The notes under the pieces are model-generated. The model was not told the DNA's origin and searched no databases. It was given only the letters and a program-made list of their open reading frames with translations. The position numbers were made by a program, and so were the translations under genes. From Mycolicibacterium sp. (GTDB lineage Bacteria; Actinomycetota; Actinomycetes; Mycobacteriales; Mycobacteriaceae), in contig NZ_JAEMTA010000002.1 in assembly GCF_016462545.1 (NCBI RefSeq), forward strand, positions 85,997-149,996: a stretch of DNA of 64,000 nt, in the 5' to 3' direction. Numbering within the stretch: the stretch's first letter is position 1; the number at the start of each line of letters is the position of its first letter. Shown here piece after piece: positions 43,133 through 51,223 of the stretch.

Positions 43133-44290
43133 CTAGGCCTCCTTGGGAAGGGCGAGGAGACGGTCGGCGATGATGCCTCGCTGAACCTCGCCGGCTCCGC
43201 CGTAGATGGACGCGGCGCGGCTGTAGTACCACTCCGATCGCCAGATTTCGTCGTGCGCGTCGGTGCCGAACTCGAACTGCGCGGACAATAGATCTCGGTA
43301 GGCGTCGTTCATCGACTGCTCGGCCTGAGCGAGCAGGATCTTGTCGATCGAGGCTTCGGGACCGATGGTCTCACCGGCGAACAACCTCTTGGCGGTGGCT
43401 CCCGAGCGCGCCCGCAGAGCGAGGTTCGCCAGCCACGCACCACCGAGAGTTGCCGCGGTCAGTCGGTCGGGATCGTCCACGTTGGCGGCGAGTTCGATGA
43501 GTCGGCGGTTGATGTGGGCCTGGCGCATCCATCCGTAATTGGCGCGTTCGAACTGCAGCAGGTACATCGCGAAGGCCCAGCCGCCGTTCTCCTCACCGAT
43601 CAGATGCTCGGCGGGCACGCGGACGTTGTCGAAGAACACCTCGGCGACTTCGTTGAGTCCGTTGGCCAGGGCGACCGGACGGACTTCCACACCGGGGGAG
43701 CGCAGATCCACCTCGAGCATCGTGAGACCGCGGTGTCGGGATTCAGTTGTCCCGGTCCGGGTGAGCACACCCATCCATTGCGACGAGACGGCGTAGCTGG
43801 ACCAGGTCTTCTGCCCGTTGACGACGTATTCGTCGCCCTGGCGTTCCGCGCGACACCGCAGCGAAGCGAGGTCACTACCCGCTTCGGGTTCGGAGAAGCC
43901 CTGAGACCACATCTCATCGCCACGCAGTGCGGCGGGCATCAGCTTGGCGGCGATGTGCGGGGCGAACTTCATCAGAGCAGGACCCTGGACTTCGAGTTGG
44001 ATGTACTGCTCGGGCACCCGATAGCCAGCGCGTTCCAGTTCGTCGTAGAGGGCATTGCGCAGGATCGCCGGGCCGCCGGCACCGCCCACCTCGACCGGCC
44101 AGCCCTGACGATTCCAGCCCGCGTCGAACAGTCGGGCCATGAAGCGGGCGCTACGGGCCCAACGGTCTTCGATCGGTTCGACGCGCTCTTCGCGGAAATC
44201 GGCGAGCGACGACTCCTCGGTCGTCAGCCAGTCGACGAAGTCGGCCCGCATCTGCTCGACCGTCAGTTCTTCGATCACTACTGGCACCAC
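43133..44290 (-). CDS. Acyl-CoA dehydrogenase, alpha-type catalytic subunit
   Basis: 385 aa from GTG 44290 (GGAGGG upstream). Motifs: GFSEPEAGSDLASLRCRAER, VNGQKTWSSYA, ALANGLNEVAEVFFDNVRVP and the C-terminal SIYGGAGEVQRGIIADRLL, whose Glu is the expected catalytic base. Together with the next gene it should form a heteromeric dehydrogenase of the kind used in mycobacteria for bulky steroid or hopanoid-like acyl-CoAs. It opens the seven-gene leftward operon. Confidence 0.86.
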   Translation of the reverse strand: MVPVVIEELTVEQMRADFVDWLTTEESSLADFREERVEPIEDRWARSARFMARLFDAGWNRQGWPVEVGGAGGPAILRNALYDELERAGYRVPEQYIQLEVQGPALMKFAPHIAAKLMPAALRGDEMWSQGFSEPEAGSDLASLRCRAERQGDEYVVNGQKTWSSYAVSSQWMGVLTRTGTTESRHRGLTMLEVDLRSPGVEVRPVALANGLNEVAEVFFDNVRVPAEHLIGEENGGWAFAMYLLQFERANYGWMRQAHINRRLIELAANVDDPDRLTAATLGGAWLANLALRARSGATAKRLFAGETIGPEASIDKILLAQAEQSMNDAYRDLLSAQFEFGTDAHDEIWRSEWYYSRAASIYGGAGEVQRGIIADRLLALPKEA

Positions 44291-44450
44291 GACACCCTCC
44301 GCTCGTCGCCCAGCCGCTCGTTAATCGCGCGCACCGATACGATAAATACAAACATACCAATCCTTCGAGGGCTAAGCCAACGCCGCTCACCTGCAATTCT
44401 GAGGATGCGCGGCGTGGGCGGGCCTTCGATGCGGCGAACGAGCTGAATGG

Positions 44451-44462
44451 TATGAATCCATA
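44451..44462. promoter_or_regulatory. TATGAATCCATA candidate operator
   Basis: TATG-N4-CATA inverted repeat with a TGAATCCA core, 43 bases upstream of the SDR gene in the divergent gap to the acyl-CoA dehydrogenase. It shares the TGAATCCA core with the element at 36405. Confidence 0.35.
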
Positions 44463-44504
44463 TGATGATGTGGCGCGGTCGCGCCGAGGCGAGAGGATGC
44501 ACGC

Positions 44505-45269
44505 ATGCGGCTCAACGAGGTATCAGCGCTGGTCACAGGTGGGGGTTCGGGGCTGGGCTTAGCCACCGCCTCGGCTCTGGCAACGCGAGGAGCGCGGGTC
44601 GTCATCGTCGATCTCGCCTCGTCGAAGGGTGCGAAGGCGGCTGAAGACTTGGGCGCGACCTTCCTTCCAGCGGACATCCTCGACACCGGGGCGTTGACCG
44701 CAGCCTTCGATGCCGCCGCTGGGGCGGGCCCCCTCCGAGCGGTGGTGCATTGTGCCGGACGTGGCGGTGACCGGTTGCGCATCCTTGACCGCGACGGACA
44801 CGCAAACTCCCTCGACAGCTTCGAGGCGGTGCTGCGCACGAACCTGGTGGGGACCTACAACGTGCTCCGCTTGGCCGCAGAACGCATGGCGTGCAACGAC
44901 GTTCTCGCCGACGGCGACCGTGGTGCGATCGTGCTGACCGCCTCGGCGGCGGCATTCGACGGTCAAATCGGCCAGACGTCGTATTCGGCGTCCAAGGCCG
45001 GTGTGCACGGGATGACCTTGGTCGCCGCACGCGACCTCGCCTCCAAGCAGATCCGGGTGAACACGATCGCGCCGGGTCTCTTCGACACCGCGATGCTGGG
45101 GCGCCTTGAGCAGGAGGTCCGAAATCGGCTCGCGTCTGGCGTTCCGCATCCCCATCGGTTGGGGTCCCCCGACGAATACGGGCGAATGGCCTGCGAGCTG
45201 TTGGAGAACACCTACGTCAACGGCGAAACGGTGCGGCTGGACGGCGCACTGCGGATGGCGCCGCGGTAG
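44505..45269 (+). CDS. SDR oxidoreductase, 3-hydroxyacyl-CoA dehydrogenase type II-like
   Basis: 254 aa. NAD-binding TGGGSGLGLATASAL, the acidic turn VVIVDLASSKG (NAD preference), catalytic Ser in VLTASAAAFDGQ and Tyr-x3-Lys in SYSASKAGVHGM, C-terminal VNGETVRLDGALRMAPR. The long insertion around LDRDGHANSLDSFEAVLRTN and the overall pattern resemble HSD10-type 3-hydroxy-2-methylacyl-CoA dehydrogenases, which fits a branched-chain acyl-CoA pathway. Stop abuts the convergent MaoC gene with no gap. Confidence 0.83.
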   Translation: MRLNEVSALVTGGGSGLGLATASALATRGARVVIVDLASSKGAKAAEDLGATFLPADILDTGALTAAFDAAAGAGPLRAVVHCAGRGGDRLRILDRDGHANSLDSFEAVLRTNLVGTYNVLRLAAERMACNDVLADGDRGAIVLTASAAAFDGQIGQTSYSASKAGVHGMTLVAARDLASKQIRVNTIAPGLFDTAMLGRLEQEVRNRLASGVPHPHRLGSPDEYGRMACELLENTYVNGETVRLDGALRMAPR

Positions 45270-45704
45270 TTACGAATTCGATTGAGGCACAACGACGGTG
45301 GCCCAGCCCGTCAGATGTACACCACCGGTCTGCCGTGTGCAGCTCAGCTCCAGGTCGACGAGCTGCTCGCCATGGTCCTCGTAGCGTGCGACGACGGTGC
45401 CCGCATAGGTCAGCTCGTCACCGGGCCACGCCTGCTCTTTGAAACGAACACCGAACTTCCGGACGTTGTCCGGTCCCAGCCAGTCGGTGAGGAAGGTAGC
45501 CAAGCGGCCAGCACCGAGCATCCCGACCGCGAAGACGGTGGGAAAGCCTGCCTTGGCGGCGAAGTCGGGATCGTGGTGAATGGGATTGAAGTCCCCGGAT
45601 GCTCCCTGATAGCGAACGAAATCGCTGACCCGCAGCGGCTTGTCGGTGCGGGGATCGGGCGCGAAACCAACGGTGAGCTCCTCCCAGGTGGTCGTGGTGC
45701 TCAT
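45270..45704 (-). CDS. MaoC-type hydratase subunit with catalytic Asp-His
   Basis: 144 aa. The hydratase-2 motif is present: RYQGASGDFNPIHHDPDFAA, with the Asp and His used for water addition to trans-2-enoyl-CoA. A single hotdog domain this small usually needs a partner lacking the Asp-His pair; that partner is the gene just upstream (four-base ATGA overlap). Similar pairs are HadAB in mycolate synthesis and ChsH1-ChsH2 in steroid catabolism; the catabolic neighbours favour the latter type. Confidence 0.83.
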   Translation of the reverse strand: MSTTTTWEELTVGFAPDPRTDKPLRVSDFVRYQGASGDFNPIHHDPDFAAKAGFPTVFAVGMLGAGRLATFLTDWLGPDNVRKFGVRFKEQAWPGDELTYAGTVVARYEDHGEQLVDLELSCTRQTGGVHLTGWATVVVPQSNS

Positions 45705-46120
45705 ACGTCCGCCTTCGGCGGTTTGGACGTCTCCACCAACGTATTGCGTACCTCGGCGACCACCTCGCCGGTCTCGTCGCGGTACTCGGTGAGCAAGGTG
45801 GTGAACGTCATCGTCCCGCCGCGCTTGCCCTCCTTGCTGTAGCTGTCCTCGACCCGTTGGTGACCTGTCAGCACGGTTCCCACCGTGGGCGGGCCCTTGG
45901 GGAAGACGAACTCCTGGCTGGCGTGCAGCACCCGCCGCATGTCGCGGTCTTTGGGCCAGGCATTGGATTCGGGGGTCTGCCAGAACGCTGCCGTCATCAA
46001 GAACGTCGGTGGCGTGACGGCGTTCTCGGGCTCGAAGTGTCTGCGGTGGCGCGATCCGGTGGCCTTGGCGAATTCGCGTGTCTTGCCGAATTCGACGGGG
46101 AGGGTGAAGGGTTCGGTCAT
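45701..46120 (-). CDS. MaoC N-terminal-type (FAS1-like) hydratase partner subunit
   Basis: 139 aa. Sequence typical of the non-catalytic hotdog half: FGKTREFAKATGSRHRRHFE, VTPPTFLMTAAFW, VLHASQEFVFPKGPPTVGTV and LVETSKPP at the end. The catalytic Asp-His motif is absent. Overlap with the following gene indicates assembly into one heteromeric enoyl-CoA hydratase. It starts 22 bases after the alcohol dehydrogenase stop. Confidence 0.82.
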   Translation of the reverse strand: MTEPFTLPVEFGKTREFAKATGSRHRRHFEPENAVTPPTFLMTAAFWQTPESNAWPKDRDMRRVLHASQEFVFPKGPPTVGTVLTGHQRVEDSYSKEGKRGGTMTFTTLLTEYRDETGEVVAEVRNTLVETSKPPKADV

Positions 46121-46142
46121 GACGTTCCTTCTGCGGTGGTGT

Positions 46143-47231
46143 TCAGGGCACGATGACGGCGTGGAGCGGCGGATCCTGACCGTGGGCCATGTCGCCGAGC
46201 AGTTCGGCCACCGACGTGGCGTCTAGGGGGCTGGTGGTCCGGGGGAGCGTGTGAAAGCGGTCCTCGGTGGCGAGCAGGTCCAATGCGCGGGCGTAGGCGA
46301 CGCCGTCCACGCCGCGAGCGCCCAGCACGGTGAGCTCCTTGAGCACGATGCGGTCGGGGTTGAAGTCCTTGAGGCCGTGCACCCCGCGGGTGCCCGCCAC
46401 CACGACGGTGCCGCCCGGTCGGGCCAGGTCGATCGCCTGGGTGAACGCAGCGGGGGCGGCTGCAGTCACGTCGACGACGACGTCGGCGAGACCGCCGGTC
46501 TGTTCCTTCAAGAGCGCCTTGGCGTCGGTGGTCGTGATGTCCACTCCCACGGTGGCACCGAGCTTTTCGCCCAGTTTCAGGCGGTCGTGATCGCGGGTTC
46601 CGGCGCCGGTCAGCAGCGTGAACCTCGCGCCGGCGATGGCGGCGACGGCCACGGCGCTCAAGCCGCGCAGACCTGGGCCGAGGACCGCGACGACGTCTCC
46701 CTGCTTGACCCCGGGCAGGACCTGCCCCCAGCGGACTCCGGCACCCAAGGGGTTGAAGAGCGTGGCATACGAAGAGTCCATGCCGGTCGGGATCGGATGG
46801 ACGAGAGAGTCGGCGGTCAGCAAGAGGTGGGTGGCGTAGCCACCCCAGAGGCCGGACCCGACGGAGATGGAGGTGTTGCCGTAGGAATCCTTCATGCCGT
46901 GCGTCCGGCACAGTGGGTACGCGCCGCGGCGACAGGCGTCGCATTCACGGCAGCGCTGGAACACTTCGAGGGCGACGACGTCCCCGTCGCAGACGCCGTG
47001 GGATGCGGCGAACTCGTCGGTCGCGTTCTCGACGACCCCGACGACCTCGTGTCCAGGTATCAGAGGCAGACTGCCCGGCATGGCACCGCTGTACAGCTCG
47101 TGGTCGCTTCCGCAGAGCCCACAGGCCGTGACCCGCAGGACGGCCTCGCCTGCTGCCGGCCGGGGGATGACGATGTCCTTGGCCACCAGTCGATTTGGAG
47201 CTTCCAGCACTAGTACGTGGGCCTTCGTCAT
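46143..47231 (-). CDS. Zinc-dependent medium-chain alcohol dehydrogenase
   Basis: 362 aa; the ATG at 47231 overlaps the thioesterase stop (ATGA). Catalytic zinc ligands are seen in CGLCGSDHEL (Cys 40) and GHEVVGVVE (His 61-Glu 62). The structural zinc lobe has four Cys (94, 97, 100, 108) in CRECDACRRGAYPLC. The Rossmann segment VAVLGPGLRGLSAVAVAAIA binds NAD(P). Both zinc sites are complete, so the enzyme should be active on a primary or secondary alcohol. It belongs to a four-gene operon with a thioesterase and the two MaoC subunits. Confidence 0.88.
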   Translation of the reverse strand: MTKAHVLVLEAPNRLVAKDIVIPRPAAGEAVLRVTACGLCGSDHELYSGAMPGSLPLIPGHEVVGVVENATDEFAASHGVCDGDVVALEVFQRCRECDACRRGAYPLCRTHGMKDSYGNTSISVGSGLWGGYATHLLLTADSLVHPIPTGMDSSYATLFNPLGAGVRWGQVLPGVKQGDVVAVLGPGLRGLSAVAVAAIAGARFTLLTGAGTRDHDRLKLGEKLGATVGVDITTTDAKALLKEQTGGLADVVVDVTAAAPAAFTQAIDLARPGGTVVVAGTRGVHGLKDFNPDRIVLKELTVLGARGVDGVAYARALDLLATEDRFHTLPRTTSPLDATSVAELLGDMAHGQDPPLHAVIVP

Positions 47232-47668
47232 GGCGCGATCCGGTAGATGACGCTGCCGGTCGCTACCGATCGGCCCGACTCGCTGGCCACGCTGACCTCG
47301 GCGAAGTTGAGTTCCTTCGCACGACGCACACAGCGCGCCGTGGCGATCACGGCTTCCCCGCGTGCGCCTCCGGTGTAGTTCACCGTCATCGATACGGTCG
47401 CACCTCGGGTGCCGCTGTCGTAGTTGTGGCCGTTCCACACCGCTGCAGACCCGGCGGTGTCGATCAGGGTGGCGATGGCCCCGCCGTGGGGGGTACCACC
47501 ACCGTTGTCGACGGTCTCGCCGTAGGGCAGTTTCACCACCGCAACGCCGGGCTCGGACCAATCCACGAGTTCCAATCCAACCGTGACGGTAAACGGAACG
47601 CGGGTGAACATGTAGCGCAGCGACTTGCCGTGGCGCTCGCGCTGCTCGCTGTCAGACACGCCCAACAC
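47228..47668 (-). CDS. PaaI-family hotdog thioesterase
   Basis: 146 aa. The HGG motif is intact: GGGTPHGGAIATLIDTAGSA (His 61-Gly 63, Asp 70), with MTVNYTGGARGEAVIATARC and ELNFAEVSVASESG as later strands. It would hydrolyse acyl- or aryl-CoA thioesters to recycle CoA. It leads the leftward operon and is divergent from the crotonase at 47794, with an inverted repeat between them. The start may be the GTG five codons further in. Confidence 0.83.
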   Translation of the reverse strand: MLGVSDSEQRERHGKSLRYMFTRVPFTVTVGLELVDWSEPGVAVVKLPYGETVDNGGGTPHGGAIATLIDTAGSAAVWNGHNYDSGTRGATVSMTVNYTGGARGEAVIATARCVRRAKELNFAEVSVASESGRSVATGSVIYRIAP

Positions 47669-47673
47669 GCTAA

Positions 47674-47717
47674 CAGATGAATCTATTCGAGTCGGCGTCC
47701 GCTTCGGGATTCATCTG
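47674..47717. promoter_or_regulatory. 10-bp inverted repeat in the thioesterase/crotonase divergent promoter
   Basis: CAGATGAATC at 47674-47683 returns as GATTCATCTG at 47708-47717, a perfect 10-bp inverted repeat whose arm centres are 34 bases apart, about three helix turns. The inner TGAATC is shared with sites at 33025, 36405 and 44451. Likely operator for a TetR-like or similar dimeric regulator. Confidence 0.5.
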
Positions 47718-47793
47718 CATAGATGCTTTGTCGGAGATCACTCTTGTGACACCCTTGCGTGGGGTTGTATCCAAATTCCGAGGAGGAGACTTC

Positions 47794-48591
47794 ATGAGCA
47801 CCGTGGTCCAGGAGACCTCCGATCGAGTGCTGCACATCCGGCTCAACCGTCCGGACAAGCGCAACGCGGTCGACGACGACATGTTCAACGAGTTGGTCGC
47901 CGCGGCGGAAGCGGCCCGCGACAACACCGAACTGGCCGCGATCGTCCTGTCTGGCGCTGGGCGGTCGTTCTGCGCGGGTCTGGACTTCGCCGTGCATCAG
48001 AGCTTCGCCAGTGAGGGCGGCGCCGGACAACGCCCGTACGCCGATCCCTCCGACCCGACCTCGACGGGTAGGACCCCGGGCCGCGGTCAGCGCATCGTGC
48101 GCGCTTTTCGGGATGCACGGGTACCGGTGATCGCGGCGATCCACGGCCATGCAATTGGCGCCGGGCTGCAGATCAGCCTCGGCTGCGACATCCGCATCGT
48201 GACGGCCGACGTGCAATTGGGCTGTGCCGAAATCGACTTCGGCATGACCGTCGACATGGGGGCGAGCCAGCTGCTGCCGAGGTTGATCGGAACCGACCGC
48301 ACCATGGACCTCCTGTTGAGCGGGCGCCTGATCACCGGCGCCGAGGCGGTGCGGTGGGGTCTGGCCACCCGTCTCAGCGACGACCCGCTCACCGAGGCGC
48401 TCGACCTCGCCCGCTCGATTGCACGGCGCAGCCCGCACGCCGTCGCCGAGACGAAACGGCTGGTGCGTCTTGCCGAGACATCGACCGTCAAAGACGGCAT
48501 GGCCCAGGAACTCTTGGTGATGGCCAATAACATCGGCAGCCCCGCTCAGGTGGAGGCCGTTCAGCGCTACTTCGCCGCTCGGCAGCGTTAG
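47794..48591 (+). CDS. Enoyl-CoA hydratase/isomerase family (crotonase)
   Basis: 265 aa from ATG 47794, with AGGAGGAG upstream. Crotonase pattern: HIRLNRPDKRNAVDDDMFNE, VLSGAGRSFCAGLDFAVH (oxyanion hole), AIHGHAIGAGLQISLGCDIR, CAEIDFGMTVDMGASQLLPR. The usual second Glu region reads VDMGAS, so hydratase versus isomerase activity is not certain. It is followed three bases later by another crotonase gene, suggesting two consecutive steps or alternate substrates. Confidence 0.87.
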   Translation: MSTVVQETSDRVLHIRLNRPDKRNAVDDDMFNELVAAAEAARDNTELAAIVLSGAGRSFCAGLDFAVHQSFASEGGAGQRPYADPSDPTSTGRTPGRGQRIVRAFRDARVPVIAAIHGHAIGAGLQISLGCDIRIVTADVQLGCAEIDFGMTVDMGASQLLPRLIGTDRTMDLLLSGRLITGAEAVRWGLATRLSDDPLTEALDLARSIARRSPHAVAETKRLVRLAETSTVKDGMAQELLVMANNIGSPAQVEAVQRYFAARQR

Positions 48592-48593
48592 TC

Positions 48594-49406
48594 ATGTCTA
48601 TGGTGGACGCCCCGGAAATTCTGCTCGAATGGCCCCGACCCGGTGTCGCCCTCGTCACCCTTAACCGCCCCGACAGATTGAACGCCCTGACTCATCGGGC
48701 GATGCGGTCACTGCTAGCGGCCCTGCGAGAGGCGTCAGATCATCCCGAGTGCCTCGTTATCGTGATCACCGGCGCCGGGAGGGCATTCAGCGCCGGTCTG
48801 GACATCGGTGCGAGCATGGCCCGCCAGTTCGACCATCCGACGCCGATACCCGAACGATTCGACGGCCAGGAACTGTTCGCTTCACTCCCACGAACGATCC
48901 GCACCATCCGCCAACCCGTGATCGCCGCCGTGAACGGCGCCGCGGCAGGAGCCGGAATGGGTATCACCCTGGCAGCCGACATCCGGGTGGCCGCCCACTC
49001 CGCGGTCTTCCACATCGCCGCCGTCAAGCTGGGACTGTCGGCAGGTGAGTGCGGCATCAGCTACCACCTACCCCGCCTCATCGGTGCGTCGAAGGCCTAC
49101 GAATACATGCTCACAGCACGGCCCATCGACAGTGCTACCGCGGACCGCCTGGGCCTGGTCGCCGGCGTGTATCCCGTCGGCGACGTCGTCGACGAGGCCC
49201 TTGCTCTCGCCGGAGAGATCGCCTCCCACAGCCCGTTCGCGATCTTTCAGACGAAACAGGTCATGCTGCAGAACGTAGACAACAACTTCGAAACGGCCCT
49301 CGCGATCGAGAATCGTGCCCAGATCCTCGCCATCAACACCGAGGACTCCACCGAAGCGATGCGCGCGTTCCTCGAAAAGCGATCACCCGTCTACACAGGC
49401 CGCTAA
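48594..49406 (+). CDS. Enoyl-CoA hydratase/isomerase family (crotonase)
   Basis: 270 aa. LVTLNRPDRLNALTHRAMRS, VITGAGRAFSAGLDIGASMA (oxyanion loop), AVNGAAAGAGMGITLAADIR and VKLGLSAGECGISYHLPRLI (with Glu near the catalytic position). C-terminal FLEKRSPVYTGR is the standard trimerisation end. Spaced three bases from the preceding crotonase, so co-translated. Roughly 40% of positions appear shared between the two by eye, mostly motif residues; they are not a recent duplicate. Confidence 0.87.
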   Translation: MSMVDAPEILLEWPRPGVALVTLNRPDRLNALTHRAMRSLLAALREASDHPECLVIVITGAGRAFSAGLDIGASMARQFDHPTPIPERFDGQELFASLPRTIRTIRQPVIAAVNGAAAGAGMGITLAADIRVAAHSAVFHIAAVKLGLSAGECGISYHLPRLIGASKAYEYMLTARPIDSATADRLGLVAGVYPVGDVVDEALALAGEIASHSPFAIFQTKQVMLQNVDNNFETALAIENRAQILAINTEDSTEAMRAFLEKRSPVYTGR

Positions 49407-49439
49407 CACGTCAGGTCGACAGGATCGTCACCGCGGCGG

Positions 49440-49700
49440 TCCCCGGGGCGCCCTAGAGCTGTGCATATCCCACCCGAGCCGCGGCTACCTGCTGATCCCC
49501 GCAGCTGGTTGGTGAGCTGGTAGATCTGTCGCAGCCCCGGCGCCCCCATCGGCTCGCCATTGGCCAGCAGACCGCCGTCGGTGTTCACCGCAACCGCCCA
49601 CCGATCTCGGTGTCTCCCGCCGCGATGAGAGCCTCCTGCTGGCCGTCGGTGCAGAAGCCGTCCTCGGTCGGGTCCCAAACACCTGTGGTCATGGGTCCTC
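49440..49700 (-). pseudogene. Thiolase C-terminal remnant with frameshift
   Basis: On the minus strand one frame reads DGFCTDGQQEALIAAGDTEI and another continues WAVAVNTDGGLLANGEPMGA then PGLRQIYQLTNQLRG. Together these match the near-C-terminal NTDGG-LANGEP-GA-GLRQ-YEL region of lipid-transfer-type thiolases, with a frameshift at about 49590. The N-terminal three quarters and the final His/Cys segment are missing, so it is a decayed gene within the 510-base gap between 49406 and 49917. Confidence 0.6.
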
Positions 49701-49916
49701 CTATCCGGATGCGCCATGCGGCGACAATGCTCATTTTGTATGCAAATGAAGCCAGTGCGCGGTGCATAACGGGCGGTGTGGCTTCGTTTACGGCGCTTGA
49801 TAAGGCACTATGCCCGCTTTGCAGTTCGATTCAAATGGTGAGGTCTGCTTGCCGGTCGCGGGTGCGATCAATTAGAGTCGGCGTTAACAGCCCCACCCAT
49901 CCGGGAGAGTGACGTC

Positions 49917-51152
49917 GTGAGTCAGTTCAAGGACGCACCGATCTTTGACGCAGATCAGCACATGTACGAGACACCTGAGGCGTTGACGAAGTTTCTGCCG
50001 GAGAAGTACTTGTCGAAGGTGCAGTTCGTCAAAATCGGCAAGCGGACCCGGATCGCGATCAGGGGTCAGATCAACGACTTCATGCCCAATCCGACCTTCG
50101 AGCGGGTCGCTGCCCCCGGGGCGCACGAGATGTTTTACTCGGGGCAGAACCCGGACGGCCTCTCGATGCGAGAAATGTCCGGTCATGGCATCGACTCACC
50201 GGCCGCGTCGCGCAATCCCAAGGATCGGATCATCGAGTTGGACCGCCAGGGTGTTGACTCCTGCTTGAACTATCCGACATTGGCCAACCTGGTGGAGCAT
50301 TCCTCGGCCACGGATCCCGAGCTGACCGTGGCGATCGTGCACGCCCTGAATCAGTGGATGTTGGAGCACTGGAATTACGTCCACGCCGACCGGATCTACA
50401 GCACTCCGGTGCTGACCTTGGGCATCGTGGACGAGGCGCGTCGGGAGTTGGAGTACATCCTCGCCAACGGTGCGAAGGTCGCATTAATCAAGCCAGCCCC
50501 GGTGTATGGCCACAAGGGGTGGCGCTCCCCGGCGCTGCCGGAGTTTGATCCCTTCTGGAAGGACGTTGAGGACGCTGGTCTGCCGATCGTGTTGCACGCC
50601 AGTCAGCCTCCGCTGTCGGAGTACATCGACAAGTGGGAGCCTGCCGACACCGCTTCGGCATTCGAGATGTCGGCGTTCAAGTGGACCGCGCTGGGGCATC
50701 GTGAGATTGCCGACATGTTGACGAGTTTGATCTGTCACGGCACGTTGACGCGGTTCCCGAGATTGCGGATCGCCAGCGTGGAGAACGGCAGTGCGTGGAT
50801 CAAGCCGTTGTTCGACGATCTGCAGATGACCTACGCGAAGATGCCCCAGAATTTCCCCGAGCATCCGCATGAGGTGTTCCGCCGCAACTGCTGGGTCAGT
50901 CCGTTCTGGGAGGGCTCGGTGGCCGACGTCGTGCAGACCGTCGGTTGGGACAAGGTGATGTTCGGGTCGGACTGGCCCCATCCTGAGGGCTTGGAAGAAC
51001 CGCACGGATATTGGAAGTATGCCGAGGGGATGGACGTGCGCCGTTCCTATGACTTCATGGGTGACAACGCCCGACGCTTCATGGGCTTGCCACTGGCCAA
51101 CCCCGACCCCGAGGCCGCCAAGCCGCCCGTCCTCGAACACGCCGGCGCTTGA
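49917..51152 (+). CDS. Amidohydrolase_2 / ACMSD-like metal-dependent hydrolase
   Basis: 411 aa from GTG 49917. TIM-barrel amidohydrolase signatures: IFDADQHMYE at the N-terminus (the usual HxH reads D-Q-H), LPIVLHASQPPL (metal His), RIASVENGSAWIKPL, and FGSDWPHPEG (catalytic Asp) near the C-terminus. ACMSD-like members decarboxylate or hydrolyse ring-derived acids. The altered first metal motif is frequent in mycobacterial members. No partner gene is adjacent; a 510-base gap with a thiolase remnant lies upstream. Confidence 0.82.
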   Translation: MSQFKDAPIFDADQHMYETPEALTKFLPEKYLSKVQFVKIGKRTRIAIRGQINDFMPNPTFERVAAPGAHEMFYSGQNPDGLSMREMSGHGIDSPAASRNPKDRIIELDRQGVDSCLNYPTLANLVEHSSATDPELTVAIVHALNQWMLEHWNYVHADRIYSTPVLTLGIVDEARRELEYILANGAKVALIKPAPVYGHKGWRSPALPEFDPFWKDVEDAGLPIVLHASQPPLSEYIDKWEPADTASAFEMSAFKWTALGHREIADMLTSLICHGTLTRFPRLRIASVENGSAWIKPLFDDLQMTYAKMPQNFPEHPHEVFRRNCWVSPFWEGSVADVVQTVGWDKVMFGSDWPHPEGLEEPHGYWKYAEGMDVRRSYDFMGDNARRFMGLPLANPDPEAAKPPVLEHAGA

Positions 51153-51163
51153 GCGCCGTTCAC

Positions 51164-51183
51164 CGCCGCACTGCCTTGCGGCG
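51164..51183 (+). terminator. Small hairpin after the amidohydrolase gene
   Basis: CGCCGCA (51164-51170) pairs with TGCGGCG (51177-51183) around a 6-base loop, 12 bases past the stop. It has no U tract, so activity as an intrinsic terminator is uncertain. Confidence 0.4.
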
Positions 51184-51223
51184 AATAGCTCCGCAACCCG
51201 GCATTCACGGGAGAACGCGCTAG

